Positions 1 to 6,721 of a stretch of 7,727 nucleotides of DNA are shown here, piece by piece. Made by a program: the position numbers and the translations under genes. The notes under the pieces are model-generated. The model had not been told where the DNA came from. It searched no databases and saw nothing but the letters and a program-made list of their open reading frames with translations. Numbering within the stretch: the first letter of the stretch is position 1; each line of letters starts with the position of its first letter. Origin of the DNA: Ghiorsea sp. (lineage in GTDB: Bacteria; Pseudomonadota; Zetaproteobacteria; Mariprofundales; Mariprofundaceae). The stretch is taken from the NCBI GenBank assembly GCA_030950765.1, contig JAUZQX010000176.1, positions 1 to 7,727 of the forward strand. Direction: 5' to 3'.

Positions 1-47
1 CCTCCGGCGTGACAGGCCGGCATTCTAACCAACTGAACTACCGCTCC
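1..47 (-). tRNA. tRNA-Asp(GUC), 3' part cut off by the window edge
   Basis: Read on the minus strand, the 5' acceptor half GGAGCGG (41-47), a D-arm with AGTTGGTTAGAA, and a five-pair anticodon stem CCGGC/GCCGG around the loop CTGTCAC are all present. The anticodon GTC lies at 11-13. The T-arm and 3' acceptor half lie beyond base 1. It is 1 nt downstream of tRNA-Val, so the two are almost certainly cut from one precursor. The identity as Asp follows directly from the anticodon and the typical GGAGCGG acceptor start. Confidence 0.95.
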
Positions 48-48
48 A

Positions 49-124
49 TGGTGGGCGCTGCAGGACTCGAACCTGCGGCCACCGCCTTGTAAGGGCGGTG
101 CTCTACCAACTGAGCTAAGCGCCC
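49..124 (-). tRNA. tRNA-Val(UAC)
   Basis: A complete 76-nt cloverleaf on the minus strand. Acceptor halves GGGCGCT (118-124) and AGCGCCC (53-59) pair perfectly. The D-arm contains AGCTCAGTTGGTAGAGC, the anticodon stem CCGCC/GGCGG encloses CTTACAA with anticodon TAC at 89-91, and the T-loop is GTTCGAGTC. The discriminator is A and the CCA tail is encoded (49-51). It lies downstream of hupB and just before tRNA-Asp. I see no convincing terminator between hupB and this tRNA, so read-through from hupB is possible in addition to a promoter of its own. Confidence 0.97.
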
Positions 125-158
125 GCTTTTTAAGGATGTTCCCCATAAAAGTGGGCGA

Positions 159-186
159 ACTTTAACGTCGCAACTTCACATTGCAA
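159..186 (-). promoter_or_regulatory. candidate promoter for the tRNA-Val/tRNA-Asp pair
   Basis: On the minus strand TTGCAA (181-186) is followed after 16 nt by TAAAGT (159-164); each matches the sigma70 hexamers at four of six positions. The bases just after the -10 are GC-rich (TTCGCCCAC), as in growth-rate-controlled stable RNA promoters. Transcription would start near 152, about 27 nt before the mature tRNA end. The match is modest, so this is a suggestion. Confidence 0.35.
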
Positions 187-202
187 GCATTTATTTTAAC
201 GC

Positions 203-475
203 TTACTTCACAGCGTCTTTAAGGCCTTTACCTGCTTTAAATTTAGGTGCTTTAGAAGCTGCAACTTGGATTGGCTCACCAGTGCGAGGGTTGCGCGCTG
301 TACGTGCTGCACGTGCTGTTACAGAAAATGTACCAAAACCTACTAAACTTACGCTATCACCTGAAGACAATGCTCCAGTAATACCGCTTAATACTGCGTC
401 TACTGCCGCACCAGCATCAGCTTTACTCAAACCTGCTGTTTCAGCAACATGACTAATCAATTCTACTTTTTTCAT
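203..475 (-). CDS. hupB: DNA-binding protein HU (beta-type)
   Basis: A 90-residue protein, the normal HU length. HU is a small dimeric histone-like protein that bends and compacts DNA without strong sequence preference and assists replication, repair and transcription. Visible features are the helical dimerisation half (about 1-40), the GFGTF turn at 46-50 and the beta-arm with RNPRTGEPIQ at 61-70, where Pro63 is the residue that wedges between base pairs. The ATG at 473-475 is preceded by the Shine-Dalgarno sequence GGAGGG (481-486) at 5 nt. It lies 85 nt downstream of lon, which is the usual lon-hupB order and favours hupB over hupA or the IHF genes. The arm motif is HU-like and the protein lacks the longer tails of IHF. 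A separate promoter lies in the gap. The copy is intact. Confidence 0.96.
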   Translation of the reverse strand: MKKVELISHVAETAGLSKADAGAAVDAVLSGITGALSSGDSVSLVGFGTFSVTARAARTARNPRTGEPIQVAASKAPKFKAGKGLKDAVK

Positions 476-510
476 TCTTACCCTCCAAGATTTATAAAAA
501 TACGTTGCGA

Positions 511-539
511 ACTAAAGCAGTATGCTTATATGCCGTCAA
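511..539 (-). promoter_or_regulatory. sigma70-type promoter of hupB
   Basis: TTGACG (534-539) is five of six to the -35 consensus and is followed after exactly 17 nt by TTTAGT (511-516), four of six to the -10. The predicted start near 504 leaves a leader of about 29 nt that ends in a strong Shine-Dalgarno site. No terminator-like hairpin separates it from lon, so some lon read-through into hupB is also possible. Confidence 0.65.
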
Positions 540-560
540 CGATTTTTTATTTTTATGTGG

Positions 561-2987
561 CTAATGTGCCGTAGGCTCATCTTCGTTTAAGTATATACCA
601 GCAACCATACCTGGCGCAAACTCTGTTGACATTTTCATAGCCTCAGGCAGCTGAACCAAGGCATGCTCCAACACATCATCCATATTTTCAGCAAAATACA
701 TCTTCATGGAATCCTTAACATTATCAGGGACTTCCTTCATATCTTTCCTGTTCTCTTCAGGAATAATTGCTGTTGTCAAACCACCACGATGTGCTGCAAG
801 CAATTTCTCCTTTAGCCCCCCAATAGGCAAACTTTTACCGCGCAACGTGATTTCACCTGTCATACAAACTTCCCTACGTACAGGAATGCCAGTCAAGGCA
901 GATACCAATGATGTCGCCATCGCCAAACCTGCTGAAGGACCATCTTTAGGAATAGCACCTTCTGGCACATGCACATGAATATCTACTTTCTGATGAAAGT
1001 CTGGTTTTAGACCTAACAAAGCAGCACGAGAGCGCACATAAGTTAGCGCTGCTTGTACTGATTCTTGCATCACATCGCCAAGTTGCCCTGTAACCGTCAG
1101 TTTACCTTTACCTGGTGTTAAAGCTGTCTCAATTTGTAACAACTCACCACCCACTTCTGTCCAAGCCAGGCCTGTCACCACACCAATTTCATCTTTGGCT
1201 TCTGCCAAACCAAAGCGGTAAGGCCTGACACCCAAAATATCTTCCAAATTATCAACTGAAACAGTGCTCGTTTGTTTATTCTTCGACACCACAATTTGCC
1301 GTGCAACCTTACGACAAATCTTAGCCAGCACACGCTCTAAACCACGCACACCTGCCTCTCTTGTATAATAACGAATGATATCACGAATAACATCGTCATT
1401 TAATATCACTTGCTCAACTTTTAAGCCGTGGTTTTTCACTTGTTTCGGCAACAGGTATTTCTTAGCAATGGCAAGCTTCTCATCTTCGGTATAACCAGAA
1501 ATACGAATAATCTCCATTCTATCCAAAAGAGGAGCTGGAATATTCATGCTATTTGAGGTCGTAATAAACATCACATCGGATAAATCATAATCGACTTCTA
1601 AATAGTGATCATTAAAAGTATTGTTTTGCTCTGGGTCTAAGACTTCAAGCAGAGCTGATGATGGGTCTCCCCTAAAGTCTGCACCCATTTTATCAATTTC
1701 ATCCAATAAAATAAGTGGGTTTTTGGTACCTGCTTTTTTCATCGATTTGATGACTTTACCAGGCATTGAACCGATATAGGTACGTCTATGCCCACGAATT
1801 TCCGCCTCATCACGCACACCACCCAAACTCATGCGTACAAATTCACGCCGCGTTGCACGCGCAATGGATTTAGCAAGCGATGTCTTACCCACACCCGGAG
1901 GCCCAACAAAACAAAGAATAGGACCTTTCATTTTTTTAACCAACTGTAGCACAGCCAAATGCTCTAAAATACGCTCTTTAACTTTTTCCAAACCAAAGTG
2001 ATCTGCATCCAACACTGCCTCTGCCGCTTCCAAGTCTTTGCGTACGCGCGAACGTTTTTTCCATGGTAGCTCTACCAACCAATCCAAATAACCACGTAAC
2101 ACCGTTGCTTCCGAACTTGTTGGCGGCATCATTTTCAGACGTTTCAACTCAGCCACAGCTTTTTCTTTGGCTTCTTTACTTAAACCAATCGTTTCAATTT
2201 TTTGTTCAATTTCATCCAAGTCAGACTGGGCATCATCTTCACCCAATTCCTTTTGAATCGCTTTCATTTGTTCCGACAAATAATATTCACGCTGACTTTT
2301 TTCCATTTGGCGTTTCACACGAGAACGCACCCGTTTGTCCACTTGAAGCATGTCCATCTCTTCTTCCATAATGGCAAACAATTTTTCGAGGCGTTCAATC
2401 ACCGAAGTCATTTCAAGCAGCTCTTGTTTCTCTGCAACTTTCAAATTCAAATGTGACGCAATGGTATCAGCCAACCTATCCACATCATCCACAGCAGAAA
2501 TCGAAACCAACACCTCAGGTGCAATTTTTTTGTTTAATTTTGCATACAATTCAAACTGATTAATCACAGTACGAGCTACTTGCTCTTGTTCGCGCTCATC
2601 TTCATCGGCTTCAGGCAAAATTTCATAACGCGCACGTAAACAGACATCCTCTGTCAAATCATGCACACGAACACGTGATTGCCCCTCCACCAAAACTTTT
2701 ACCGTACCATCAGGTAACTTAAGCATTTGCAAAATGTTACCCAAGGTTCCAATCGGAAATAGTTCGTCAAGCTTAGGCGCATCGTCTTCGGGATTTCGCT
2801 GTGCCAATAACACAATACTTTTGCCCGCACCCATGACTTCTTCAAGTGCTGCCACTGATTTTTCACGACCCACAAACAAAGGAACAATCATATGCGGGAA
2901 CATCACAATATCACGCAAGGGCAATACAGGAAGTGTTGTTATATTATCTCCAGATTCATTCGGTTGAGAAACATCTATTTCAGCCAA
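561..2987 (-). CDS. lon: ATP-dependent Lon protease (TTG start)
   Basis: An 808-residue LonA, slightly longer than the 784 of E. coli. It forms a soluble hexamer that unfolds and degrades misfolded proteins and short-lived regulators. The N-terminal substrate-binding domain begins at LPVLPLRDIVMFPHM (19-33) and is followed by a charged helical linker (about 205-290). The AAA+ module has Walker A GPPGVGKT (362-369, Lys368), pore loop YIGSMPG (404-410) and Walker B LILLDEID (425-432). The C-terminal protease has catalytic Ser685 in KDGPSAG and Lys728 in GGLKEK, matching the E. coli Ser679/Lys722 spacing. The start is TTG (2985-2987), because no in-frame ATG lies between the Shine-Dalgarno site and the conserved domain. 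About 18 residues precede the conserved start and a tail of about 20 residues ending NEDEPTAH follows the protease fold. It follows clpX but is separated from it by a terminator, and it precedes hupB. The stop is TAG. Confidence 0.98.
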   Translation of the reverse strand: MAEIDVSQPNESGDNITTLPVLPLRDIVMFPHMIVPLFVGREKSVAALEEVMGAGKSIVLLAQRNPEDDAPKLDELFPIGTLGNILQMLKLPDGTVKVLVEGQSRVRVHDLTEDVCLRARYEILPEADEDEREQEQVARTVINQFELYAKLNKKIAPEVLVSISAVDDVDRLADTIASHLNLKVAEKQELLEMTSVIERLEKLFAIMEEEMDMLQVDKRVRSRVKRQMEKSQREYYLSEQMKAIQKELGEDDAQSDLDEIEQKIETIGLSKEAKEKAVAELKRLKMMPPTSSEATVLRGYLDWLVELPWKKRSRVRKDLEAAEAVLDADHFGLEKVKERILEHLAVLQLVKKMKGPILCFVGPPGVGKTSLAKSIARATRREFVRMSLGGVRDEAEIRGHRRTYIGSMPGKVIKSMKKAGTKNPLILLDEIDKMGADFRGDPSSALLEVLDPEQNNTFNDHYLEVDYDLSDVMFITTSNSMNIPAPLLDRMEIIRISGYTEDEKLAIAKKYLLPKQVKNHGLKVEQVILNDDVIRDIIRYYTREAGVRGLERVLAKICRKVARQIVVSKNKQTSTVSVDNLEDILGVRPYRFGLAEAKDEIGVVTGLAWTEVGGELLQIETALTPGKGKLTVTGQLGDVMQESVQAALTYVRSRAALLGLKPDFHQKVDIHVHVPEGAIPKDGPSAGLAMATSLVSALTGIPVRREVCMTGEITLRGKSLPIGGLKEKLLAAHRGGLTTAIIPEENRKDMKEVPDNVKDSMKMYFAENMDDVLEHALVQLPEAMKMSTEFAPGMVAGIYLNEDEPTAH

Positions 2988-2992
2988 TGGGC

Positions 2993-2997
2993 ACCTC
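2993..2997 (-). promoter_or_regulatory. Shine-Dalgarno site that fixes the lon TTG start
   Basis: GAGGT on the minus strand lies 5 nt before TTG at 2985-2987, an ideal distance. The codons read upstream in the same frame contain no ATG or GTG start, so this site decides the unusual start choice. A TTG start usually lowers initiation efficiency. Confidence 0.7.
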
Positions 2998-3024
2998 TTC
3001 TTTATTACATTCGGACGTAAGTAA

Positions 3025-3053
3025 ATTATACGCCATGAACATTATTGATAATG
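3025..3053 (-). promoter_or_regulatory. candidate lon promoter
   Basis: A perfect TATAAT (3025-3030) lies 38 nt upstream of the lon start. The -35 is poor: at 17 nt the hexamer is CATTAT (3048-3053), and the better TTATCA (3046-3051, four of six) is only 15 nt away. A strong -10 with a weak -35 is common where an activator or an alternative sigma factor contributes. The leader would be about 30 nt and ends in GAGGT before the TTG start. Confidence 0.5.
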
Positions 3054-3055
3054 TT
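3038..3055. repeat. 18-bp inverted repeat over the lon -35 region, candidate operator
   Basis: AACATTAT-TG-ATAATGTT consists of two perfect 8-bp arms around a 2-nt centre. It covers both possible -35 hexamers of the candidate lon promoter, which is where a dimeric regulator would act. It is very AT-rich with almost no loop, so it is more likely a protein-binding site than an RNA hairpin. I do not recognise it as the box of a known regulator, and AT-rich palindromes can also occur by chance. Confidence 0.45.
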
Positions 3056-3063
3056 TTATGAAT

Positions 3064-3078
3064 AGGATTTCAAGTCCT
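3064..3078 (-). promoter_or_regulatory. CTTGAA-containing dyad, possible heat-shock -35 element of lon
   Basis: On the minus strand CTTGAA (3069-3074) equals the -35 core recognised by the heat-shock factor sigma32. After 15 nt it meets CATTAT (3048-3053), only a partial match to the sigma32 -10. The hexamer sits in a near-perfect 15-bp dyad, AGGA-CTTGAAA-TCCT. lon is a classic sigma32 gene in E. coli, which makes the site plausible, but the -10 match is weak. Confidence 0.3.
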
Positions 3079-3084
3079 AAAATG

Positions 3085-3110
3085 AAAAAAGCCTCGAAAA
3101 TCGAGGCTTT
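3085..3110 (-). terminator. rho-independent terminator of the tig-clpP-clpX transcript
   Basis: A 10-bp perfect stem (3088-3097 with 3101-3110, AAAGCCTCGA/TCGAGGCTTT) with a 3-nt loop is followed on the minus strand by a run of six T (the A run at 3085-3090). It lies 22 nt after the clpX stop and before the lon promoter elements, so lon is probably transcribed largely separately. Confidence 0.9.
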
Positions 3111-3131
3111 AAAAATCAAAGTTACGAATAA

Positions 3132-4397
3132 CTAAGCAACTTCTATATTTTTTTGTTCCTTCTTATAGATAAGCTCAGGGTCTTTTTTGCCTTTCACAAC
3201 ATCCCCTGTAATCTTACATGCTTCAACATTGTCCATGGTTGGTACATCATACATCACATCCAACATGACCGATTCCATAATCGCACGCAAACCACGCGCA
3301 CCTGTTTTACGCAAAATTGCTTTATCTGCAATTGCATTCAAAGCATCCTTGGAAAATTCCAAATCAACATTGTCATACTTTAACAATGCAGCATATTGTT
3401 TAACCAATGCGTTTTTGGGCTCAGTCAAGATTTCTAATAAAGCACCCTTATCTAATTCACTAAGTGTTGCTATCGCAGGTAAACGCCCCACCAGCTCAGG
3501 AATCAAACCAAACTTAATCAAATCTTCTGGCTCTACACCTTTTAAACGCTCGCCGATATCAATGTCATCGTCTTTATCAACCGTTGCACCAAAACCAATC
3601 GAACGTGTTTTACCACGGGCTTCAATAATTTTTTCCAAACCCGCAAATGCGCCACCTAGAATAAACAGGATATTACTTGTATCCACTTGGGTAAACTCTT
3701 GCTGTGGATTCTTACGTCCACCTTGTGGTGAAACTGAAGCAACCGTACCTTCAATCAGCTTTAACAATGCTTGTTGAACACCTTCGCCAGAAACATCGCG
3801 AGTAATCGATGGTGAATCTGATTTTCGGGCTAATTTATCCACTTCATCAATATAAATAATGCCACGTTGTGCTTTTTCAACATCACCATCAGCAGCTTGG
3901 AGAAGTTTAACAATGATGTTATCAACATCTTCACCCACATAACCCGCTTCGGTTAACGTGGTTGCATCTGCAATAATGAAAGGCACATCGAAAATACGAG
4001 CCAAAGTTTGCGCCAATAGCGTTTTACCACAACCTGTCGGACCAAGCAAAAGCACATTACTTTTTGAAATTTCAACTTCATTGCTTTCATTGTGTTTCAT
4101 GCGTTTGTAATGATTATAAACAGCAACAGACAATAGACGTTTGGGTTTTTCCTGACCAATCACATAACCATCTAAGAATGTTTTGATTTCTTGTGGCTTG
4201 GGCAAACCTTTATTGGTGGCTGAAGCCTCACCATCTTTTTCATCCGACATTTCTTCAATCATGATGTCATTACACAGCTCTATGCATTCATCACATATAA
4301 ATACAGTTGGCCCTGCAATCAGTTTTTTTACATCATGCTGACTTTTTCCGCAAAAAGAGCAGAATAATGTTGAATCACCATTAGAAGAAGCTGTCAT
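3132..4397 (-). CDS. clpX: ClpX, ATPase and substrate-recognition subunit of the ClpXP protease
   Basis: A 421-residue AAA+ unfoldase of normal length. As a hexamer it recognises tagged proteins such as ssrA-tagged chains, unfolds them with ATP and threads them into ClpP. The N-terminal zinc-binding domain has Cys13, Cys16, Cys35 and Cys38. Walker A is GPTGCGKT (119-126), the pore loop is GYVGEDV (152-158), and Walker B is IIYIDEVDK (180-188). The ClpP-docking IGF loop is at 267-269 in RSIGFGA, a GRLP arginine-finger stretch is at 304-307, and the sensor-2 stretch GARGLR is at 366-371. The start ATG (4395-4397) is 1 nt after the clpP stop (TAA A ATG). Its Shine-Dalgarno GAGGG (4403-4407) lies inside the last codons of clpP, so the two are very likely translationally coupled. 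A terminator follows directly. All key residues are present. Confidence 0.98.
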   Translation of the reverse strand: MTASSNGDSTLFCSFCGKSQHDVKKLIAGPTVFICDECIELCNDIMIEEMSDEKDGEASATNKGLPKPQEIKTFLDGYVIGQEKPKRLLSVAVYNHYKRMKHNESNEVEISKSNVLLLGPTGCGKTLLAQTLARIFDVPFIIADATTLTEAGYVGEDVDNIIVKLLQAADGDVEKAQRGIIYIDEVDKLARKSDSPSITRDVSGEGVQQALLKLIEGTVASVSPQGGRKNPQQEFTQVDTSNILFILGGAFAGLEKIIEARGKTRSIGFGATVDKDDDIDIGERLKGVEPEDLIKFGLIPELVGRLPAIATLSELDKGALLEILTEPKNALVKQYAALLKYDNVDLEFSKDALNAIADKAILRKTGARGLRAIMESVMLDVMYDVPTMDNVEACKITGDVVKGKKDPELIYKKEQKNIEVA

Positions 4398-4398
4398 T

Positions 4399-5013
4399 TT
4401 AGCCCTCGCTCACCTTTGAAGTAGGCACATCGTCCCTAGAGGTTAACACTTTATCGACGATACCATACTCACAAGCAGCCTCTGCTGACAAGAAGTAATC
4501 ACGCTCAACATCTTCAGACAATTTTTTCAACGGCTGCCCCGTGTGTTTAGCCATCATACGATTCAAGTCATCTTTAAGCTTCAAAATTTCTTTGGCATGA
4601 ATCTCAATGTCCGTTGCTTGACCTTGAAAACCACCCAATGGTTGGTGAATCATAATGCGTGCGTTGGGCAACGCATAACGTTTGCCTGGTGCGCCCGCGG
4701 CTAACAAGTGTGCACCCATAGATGCAGCTTGACCCACACAAAGCGTAGATACGTCACAACGGATATATTGCATGGTATCATAAATCGCCATACCCGCTGT
4801 CACCACACCACCAGGACTATTAATATATAGATAAATATCTTTATCGGGGCCTTCTGATTCCAAAAATAGCAACTGGGCTGTAATCAAGTTTGCCATATTG
4901 TCTTCAACTTGACCATTCAAAAAAACGATACGTTCTTTTAATAATCTTGAAAAAATATCATACGAACGTTCACCACGAGCCGTTTGCTCTATGACCATAG
5001 GTACGAGGTTCAT
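4399..5013 (-). CDS. clpP: ClpP, proteolytic subunit of the ClpXP protease
   Basis: A 204-residue serine peptidase that forms the two-ring, fourteen-subunit chamber in which unfolded substrates are cut. The catalytic triad is Ser98 in GQAASMG, His123 in MIHQPLGG and Asp172 in ERDYFLSA, with the family's usual spacing. The oxyanion motif NSPGG is at 65-69 and the helix-turn GGFQGQATDIEIHA at 127-140 is typical. The short N-terminus before the conserved MVIEQTARGERSYDI agrees with the chosen ATG at 5011-5013. That ATG overlaps the tig stop as ATGA, and a purine-rich AAGG sits 7 nt before it within tig. The single copy between tig and clpX argues that it is the main ClpXP peptidase. Nothing is missing. 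Confidence 0.98.
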   Translation of the reverse strand: MNLVPMVIEQTARGERSYDIFSRLLKERIVFLNGQVEDNMANLITAQLLFLESEGPDKDIYLYINSPGGVVTAGMAIYDTMQYIRCDVSTLCVGQAASMGAHLLAAGAPGKRYALPNARIMIHQPLGGFQGQATDIEIHAKEILKLKDDLNRMMAKHTGQPLKKLSEDVERDYFLSAEAACEYGIVDKVLTSRDDVPTSKVSEG

Positions 5014-6344
5014 GATTGCGCCTTATCCTGCTCTGCTTGCCATGCTGCCAAGGTTTTTTCCACCTTTTTTGTTTTGGCTTGTGAAACAACATAATCAATA
5101 CATTTTTTCTCTAACAAACGGTCTTTCAAAGCACCCATTTGCTCTTGATTATCGCGAACATATTTTGCATAATCATCGCGCATATTTTCAGGGTATGTTA
5201 ACACCATCTCATCCACACCAGCATCAATTTCTTCATCACTTAATGTAATATCAAAATCTTTGCGTACATTTTGCAACAATACAGATAGTTTCAAACCACG
5301 CTCTGAACGCCCACGAACTTCTTGACGAAAGGCTTCATCAGCCAACATTTCTTCGCTGGCATCCATACCTTGTTGTTTCATGTTCTGTACCACACGCGCT
5401 GTGGTTGCTTTCATATCTTCAGCAATCAAACCTTCTGGCAAAGTCATAGGATGGGCTTCCAACAATGCTTTGAGCGCAGATTCATGTGTTGCGCCTTTTG
5501 CAGCATTGGCTGCTTCCTTATCCAAACCTTCACGTACATCTTTCAACATCGCATCTGCATCCGCAAAGTTCAAAAGCTCAGCAAGCTCTGCATCATCTTT
5601 GGCTGCAACAGCCGCACCAACACTTTTTACTGTTGTTTCAAAACGTGCTGCTTTTCCTGCCAAGTTTGGTGCTTGATAATCTTCAGGGAATGTTACTTCA
5701 ACAGTACATGTATCCCCAGCTTTTTTACCTAACAACTGCTCTTCAAATCCAGGGATAAAGCGACCTTCACCCAATACAAGGGCAACATCTTCACCTTTAC
5801 CACCATCAAACGCTTCATCACCAATGAAACCTTCAAAATCAACATGCAATTGGTCACCAGTCTCAGCAGCGCGGTCTTCTCTAATGTCATATTTCACTTG
5901 TGATTTATATAAACGTTCAAGTACACCTTTAACATCTTCATCATCAACAGTCACTTCTGTTGCTTCAATGGTTAATTTTGATAAGTCTGTTAGCGAAACT
6001 TCAGGCCAGGTATCTACTTTCAACGTAAATATAAACTGGTCATCGGGCTGAATCTTAGGCAAGGACAACTCAGGTTGAAGCGCAGGTGTTAGACCTGAGG
6101 ATTCAATGGCTGCCACATAATGTTGCTGTAAAAGTTGAGAAACAGTGTCTTCATGAATCTTAGGACCAAACTGTTTATCAATCACATGCCCTGGTGTTTT
6201 GCCTTGACGAAAGCCTGGTAACTTCACTTGACCCATCAATTTATTTCTTTCTGCAGCGTACACCTTATCATATTCTGACTTAGGCAAGCTAACCTCTACT
6301 TCATGCTCATTTTCACCAAGTTTTTTGACTTCAGTTTGAATCAT
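5010..6344 (-). CDS. tig: trigger factor, ribosome-bound chaperone and peptidyl-prolyl isomerase
   Basis: A 444-residue protein, close to the 432 of E. coli. It binds at the ribosomal exit tunnel next to protein L23 and shields nascent chains. The N-terminal ribosome-binding domain (about 1-145) carries the docking signature GFRQGKTP (44-51). The FKBP-type isomerase domain spans about 160-243 (GDQLHVDFEGFI ... GRFIPGFEEQLLGKKAGD). The C-terminal helical chaperone arms cover about 250-435 and the end is a charged tail. ATG at 6342-6344 is preceded by GGAGG (6350-6354) at 5 nt. It is first in the tig-clpP-clpX cluster, and its stop overlaps the clpP start by 4 nt. A terminator lies only about 30 nt upstream, leaving almost no room for an ordinary separate promoter. 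Confidence 0.98.
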   Translation of the reverse strand: MIQTEVKKLGENEHEVEVSLPKSEYDKVYAAERNKLMGQVKLPGFRQGKTPGHVIDKQFGPKIHEDTVSQLLQQHYVAAIESSGLTPALQPELSLPKIQPDDQFIFTLKVDTWPEVSLTDLSKLTIEATEVTVDDEDVKGVLERLYKSQVKYDIREDRAAETGDQLHVDFEGFIGDEAFDGGKGEDVALVLGEGRFIPGFEEQLLGKKAGDTCTVEVTFPEDYQAPNLAGKAARFETTVKSVGAAVAAKDDAELAELLNFADADAMLKDVREGLDKEAANAAKGATHESALKALLEAHPMTLPEGLIAEDMKATTARVVQNMKQQGMDASEEMLADEAFRQEVRGRSERGLKLSVLLQNVRKDFDITLSDEEIDAGVDEMVLTYPENMRDDYAKYVRDNQEQMGALKDRLLEKKCIDYVVSQAKTKKVEKTLAAWQAEQDKAQS

Positions 6345-6375
6345 TTAAGCCTCCGAAAGGAATATAAGTATGTAC

Positions 6376-6410
6376 AAAAAACCAATGCGCCCCAGTAATG
6401 GAGCGCATTG
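6376..6410 (-). terminator. rho-independent terminator between tRNA-Leu and tig
   Basis: On the minus strand CAATGCGCTCC pairs with GGGGCGCATTG over 11 positions (one G-T) around a 6-nt loop (6394-6399), followed by one G and six T (A run at 6376-6381). It begins 8 nt after the encoded CCA of tRNA-Leu. It should end the tRNA transcript, or act as an attenuator for read-through into tig. Confidence 0.85.
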
Positions 6411-6417
6411 ACGTGTA

Positions 6418-6502
6418 TGGTACGAGAGGAGGGAGTCGAACCCTCACGCCGTAAGACACTGGAACCTAAATCCAGCGCGTCTACCAGTTCCGCCACCCTC
6501 GC
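6418..6502 (-). tRNA. tRNA-Leu(UAG)
   Basis: An 85-nt class II tRNA. Acceptor halves GCGAGGG (6496-6502) and CTCTCGT (6422-6428) pair with two G-T wobbles, one of them the terminal pair. The D-arm has GGCGGAACTGGTAGACGC, typical of tRNA-Leu. The anticodon stem CTGGA/TCCAG encloses TTTAGGT with anticodon TAG at 6466-6468. A long variable arm and the T-loop GTTCGACTC follow. Discriminator A and an encoded CCA (6418-6420) are present. It lies upstream of tig. Confidence 0.97.
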
Positions 6503-6544
6503 ATATGTAACCTGACGACCATTATTGCATCGGCAAGGTGGCGC

Positions 6545-6572
6545 ATTATGCCATGTCATTTTTCCAAATCAA
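6545..6572 (-). promoter_or_regulatory. promoter of tRNA-Leu
   Basis: TTGATT (6567-6572, four of six) is followed after 16 nt by CATAAT (6545-6550, five of six) with an extended -10 TGG before it. The discriminator GCGCCACC is GC-rich, as expected for a stringently controlled stable RNA promoter. The predicted start near 6538 gives a 5' leader of about 36 nt. Confidence 0.6.
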
Positions 6573-6687
6573 CACTTTCCCTTCCAAGCCACACACCCTT
6601 CTTGTAAGGCTTGCATATTACTCACCTTTATGATTAAAGTATGCTCTGTGAGACGGGTATCACTCAGTTCCATAAAGATTAATTGTT

Positions 6688-6703
6688 CAATGTCAAAACA
6701 TTG
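6688..6703. repeat. inverted repeat just upstream of the CBS-domain gene
   Basis: CAATGT-CAAA-ACATTG has two perfect 6-bp arms around 4 nt and ends 18 nt before the ATG, 4 nt before the Shine-Dalgarno AGGGAG (6708-6713). It could be an operator or a small leader hairpin affecting translation. At this arm length chance is a real possibility. Confidence 0.35.
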
Positions 6704-6721
6704 GACTAGGGAGATTAAAAT

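Noticed and set aside
125..202. Possible hupB terminator in the gap before tRNA-Val.
   Set aside because: Only a 4-bp GCAA/TTGC stem without a T run is visible, too weak to call.
3187..3777. A 196-codon open frame on the plus strand across clpX.
   Set aside because: It is fully antisense to clpX, has no good ribosome binding site or family likeness, and is explained by the codon use of the real gene.
5322..5732. Three overlapping open frames on the plus strand across tig.
   Set aside because: All are antisense to tig, with low-complexity Cys/Phe/His/Leu-rich products typical of shadow frames.
6341..6559. A 72-codon minus-strand frame across tRNA-Leu.
   Set aside because: Its middle (RVAELVDALDLGSSVLRR) is the familiar false translation of a tRNA-Leu gene; the frame also runs through a terminator.
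6585..6613. CAAGCC ... GGCTTG inverted repeat in the gap between tRNA-Leu and the CBS gene.
   Set aside because: The arms are only 6 bp with a 17-nt loop and no T run follows, so I could not support a terminator or leader structure.
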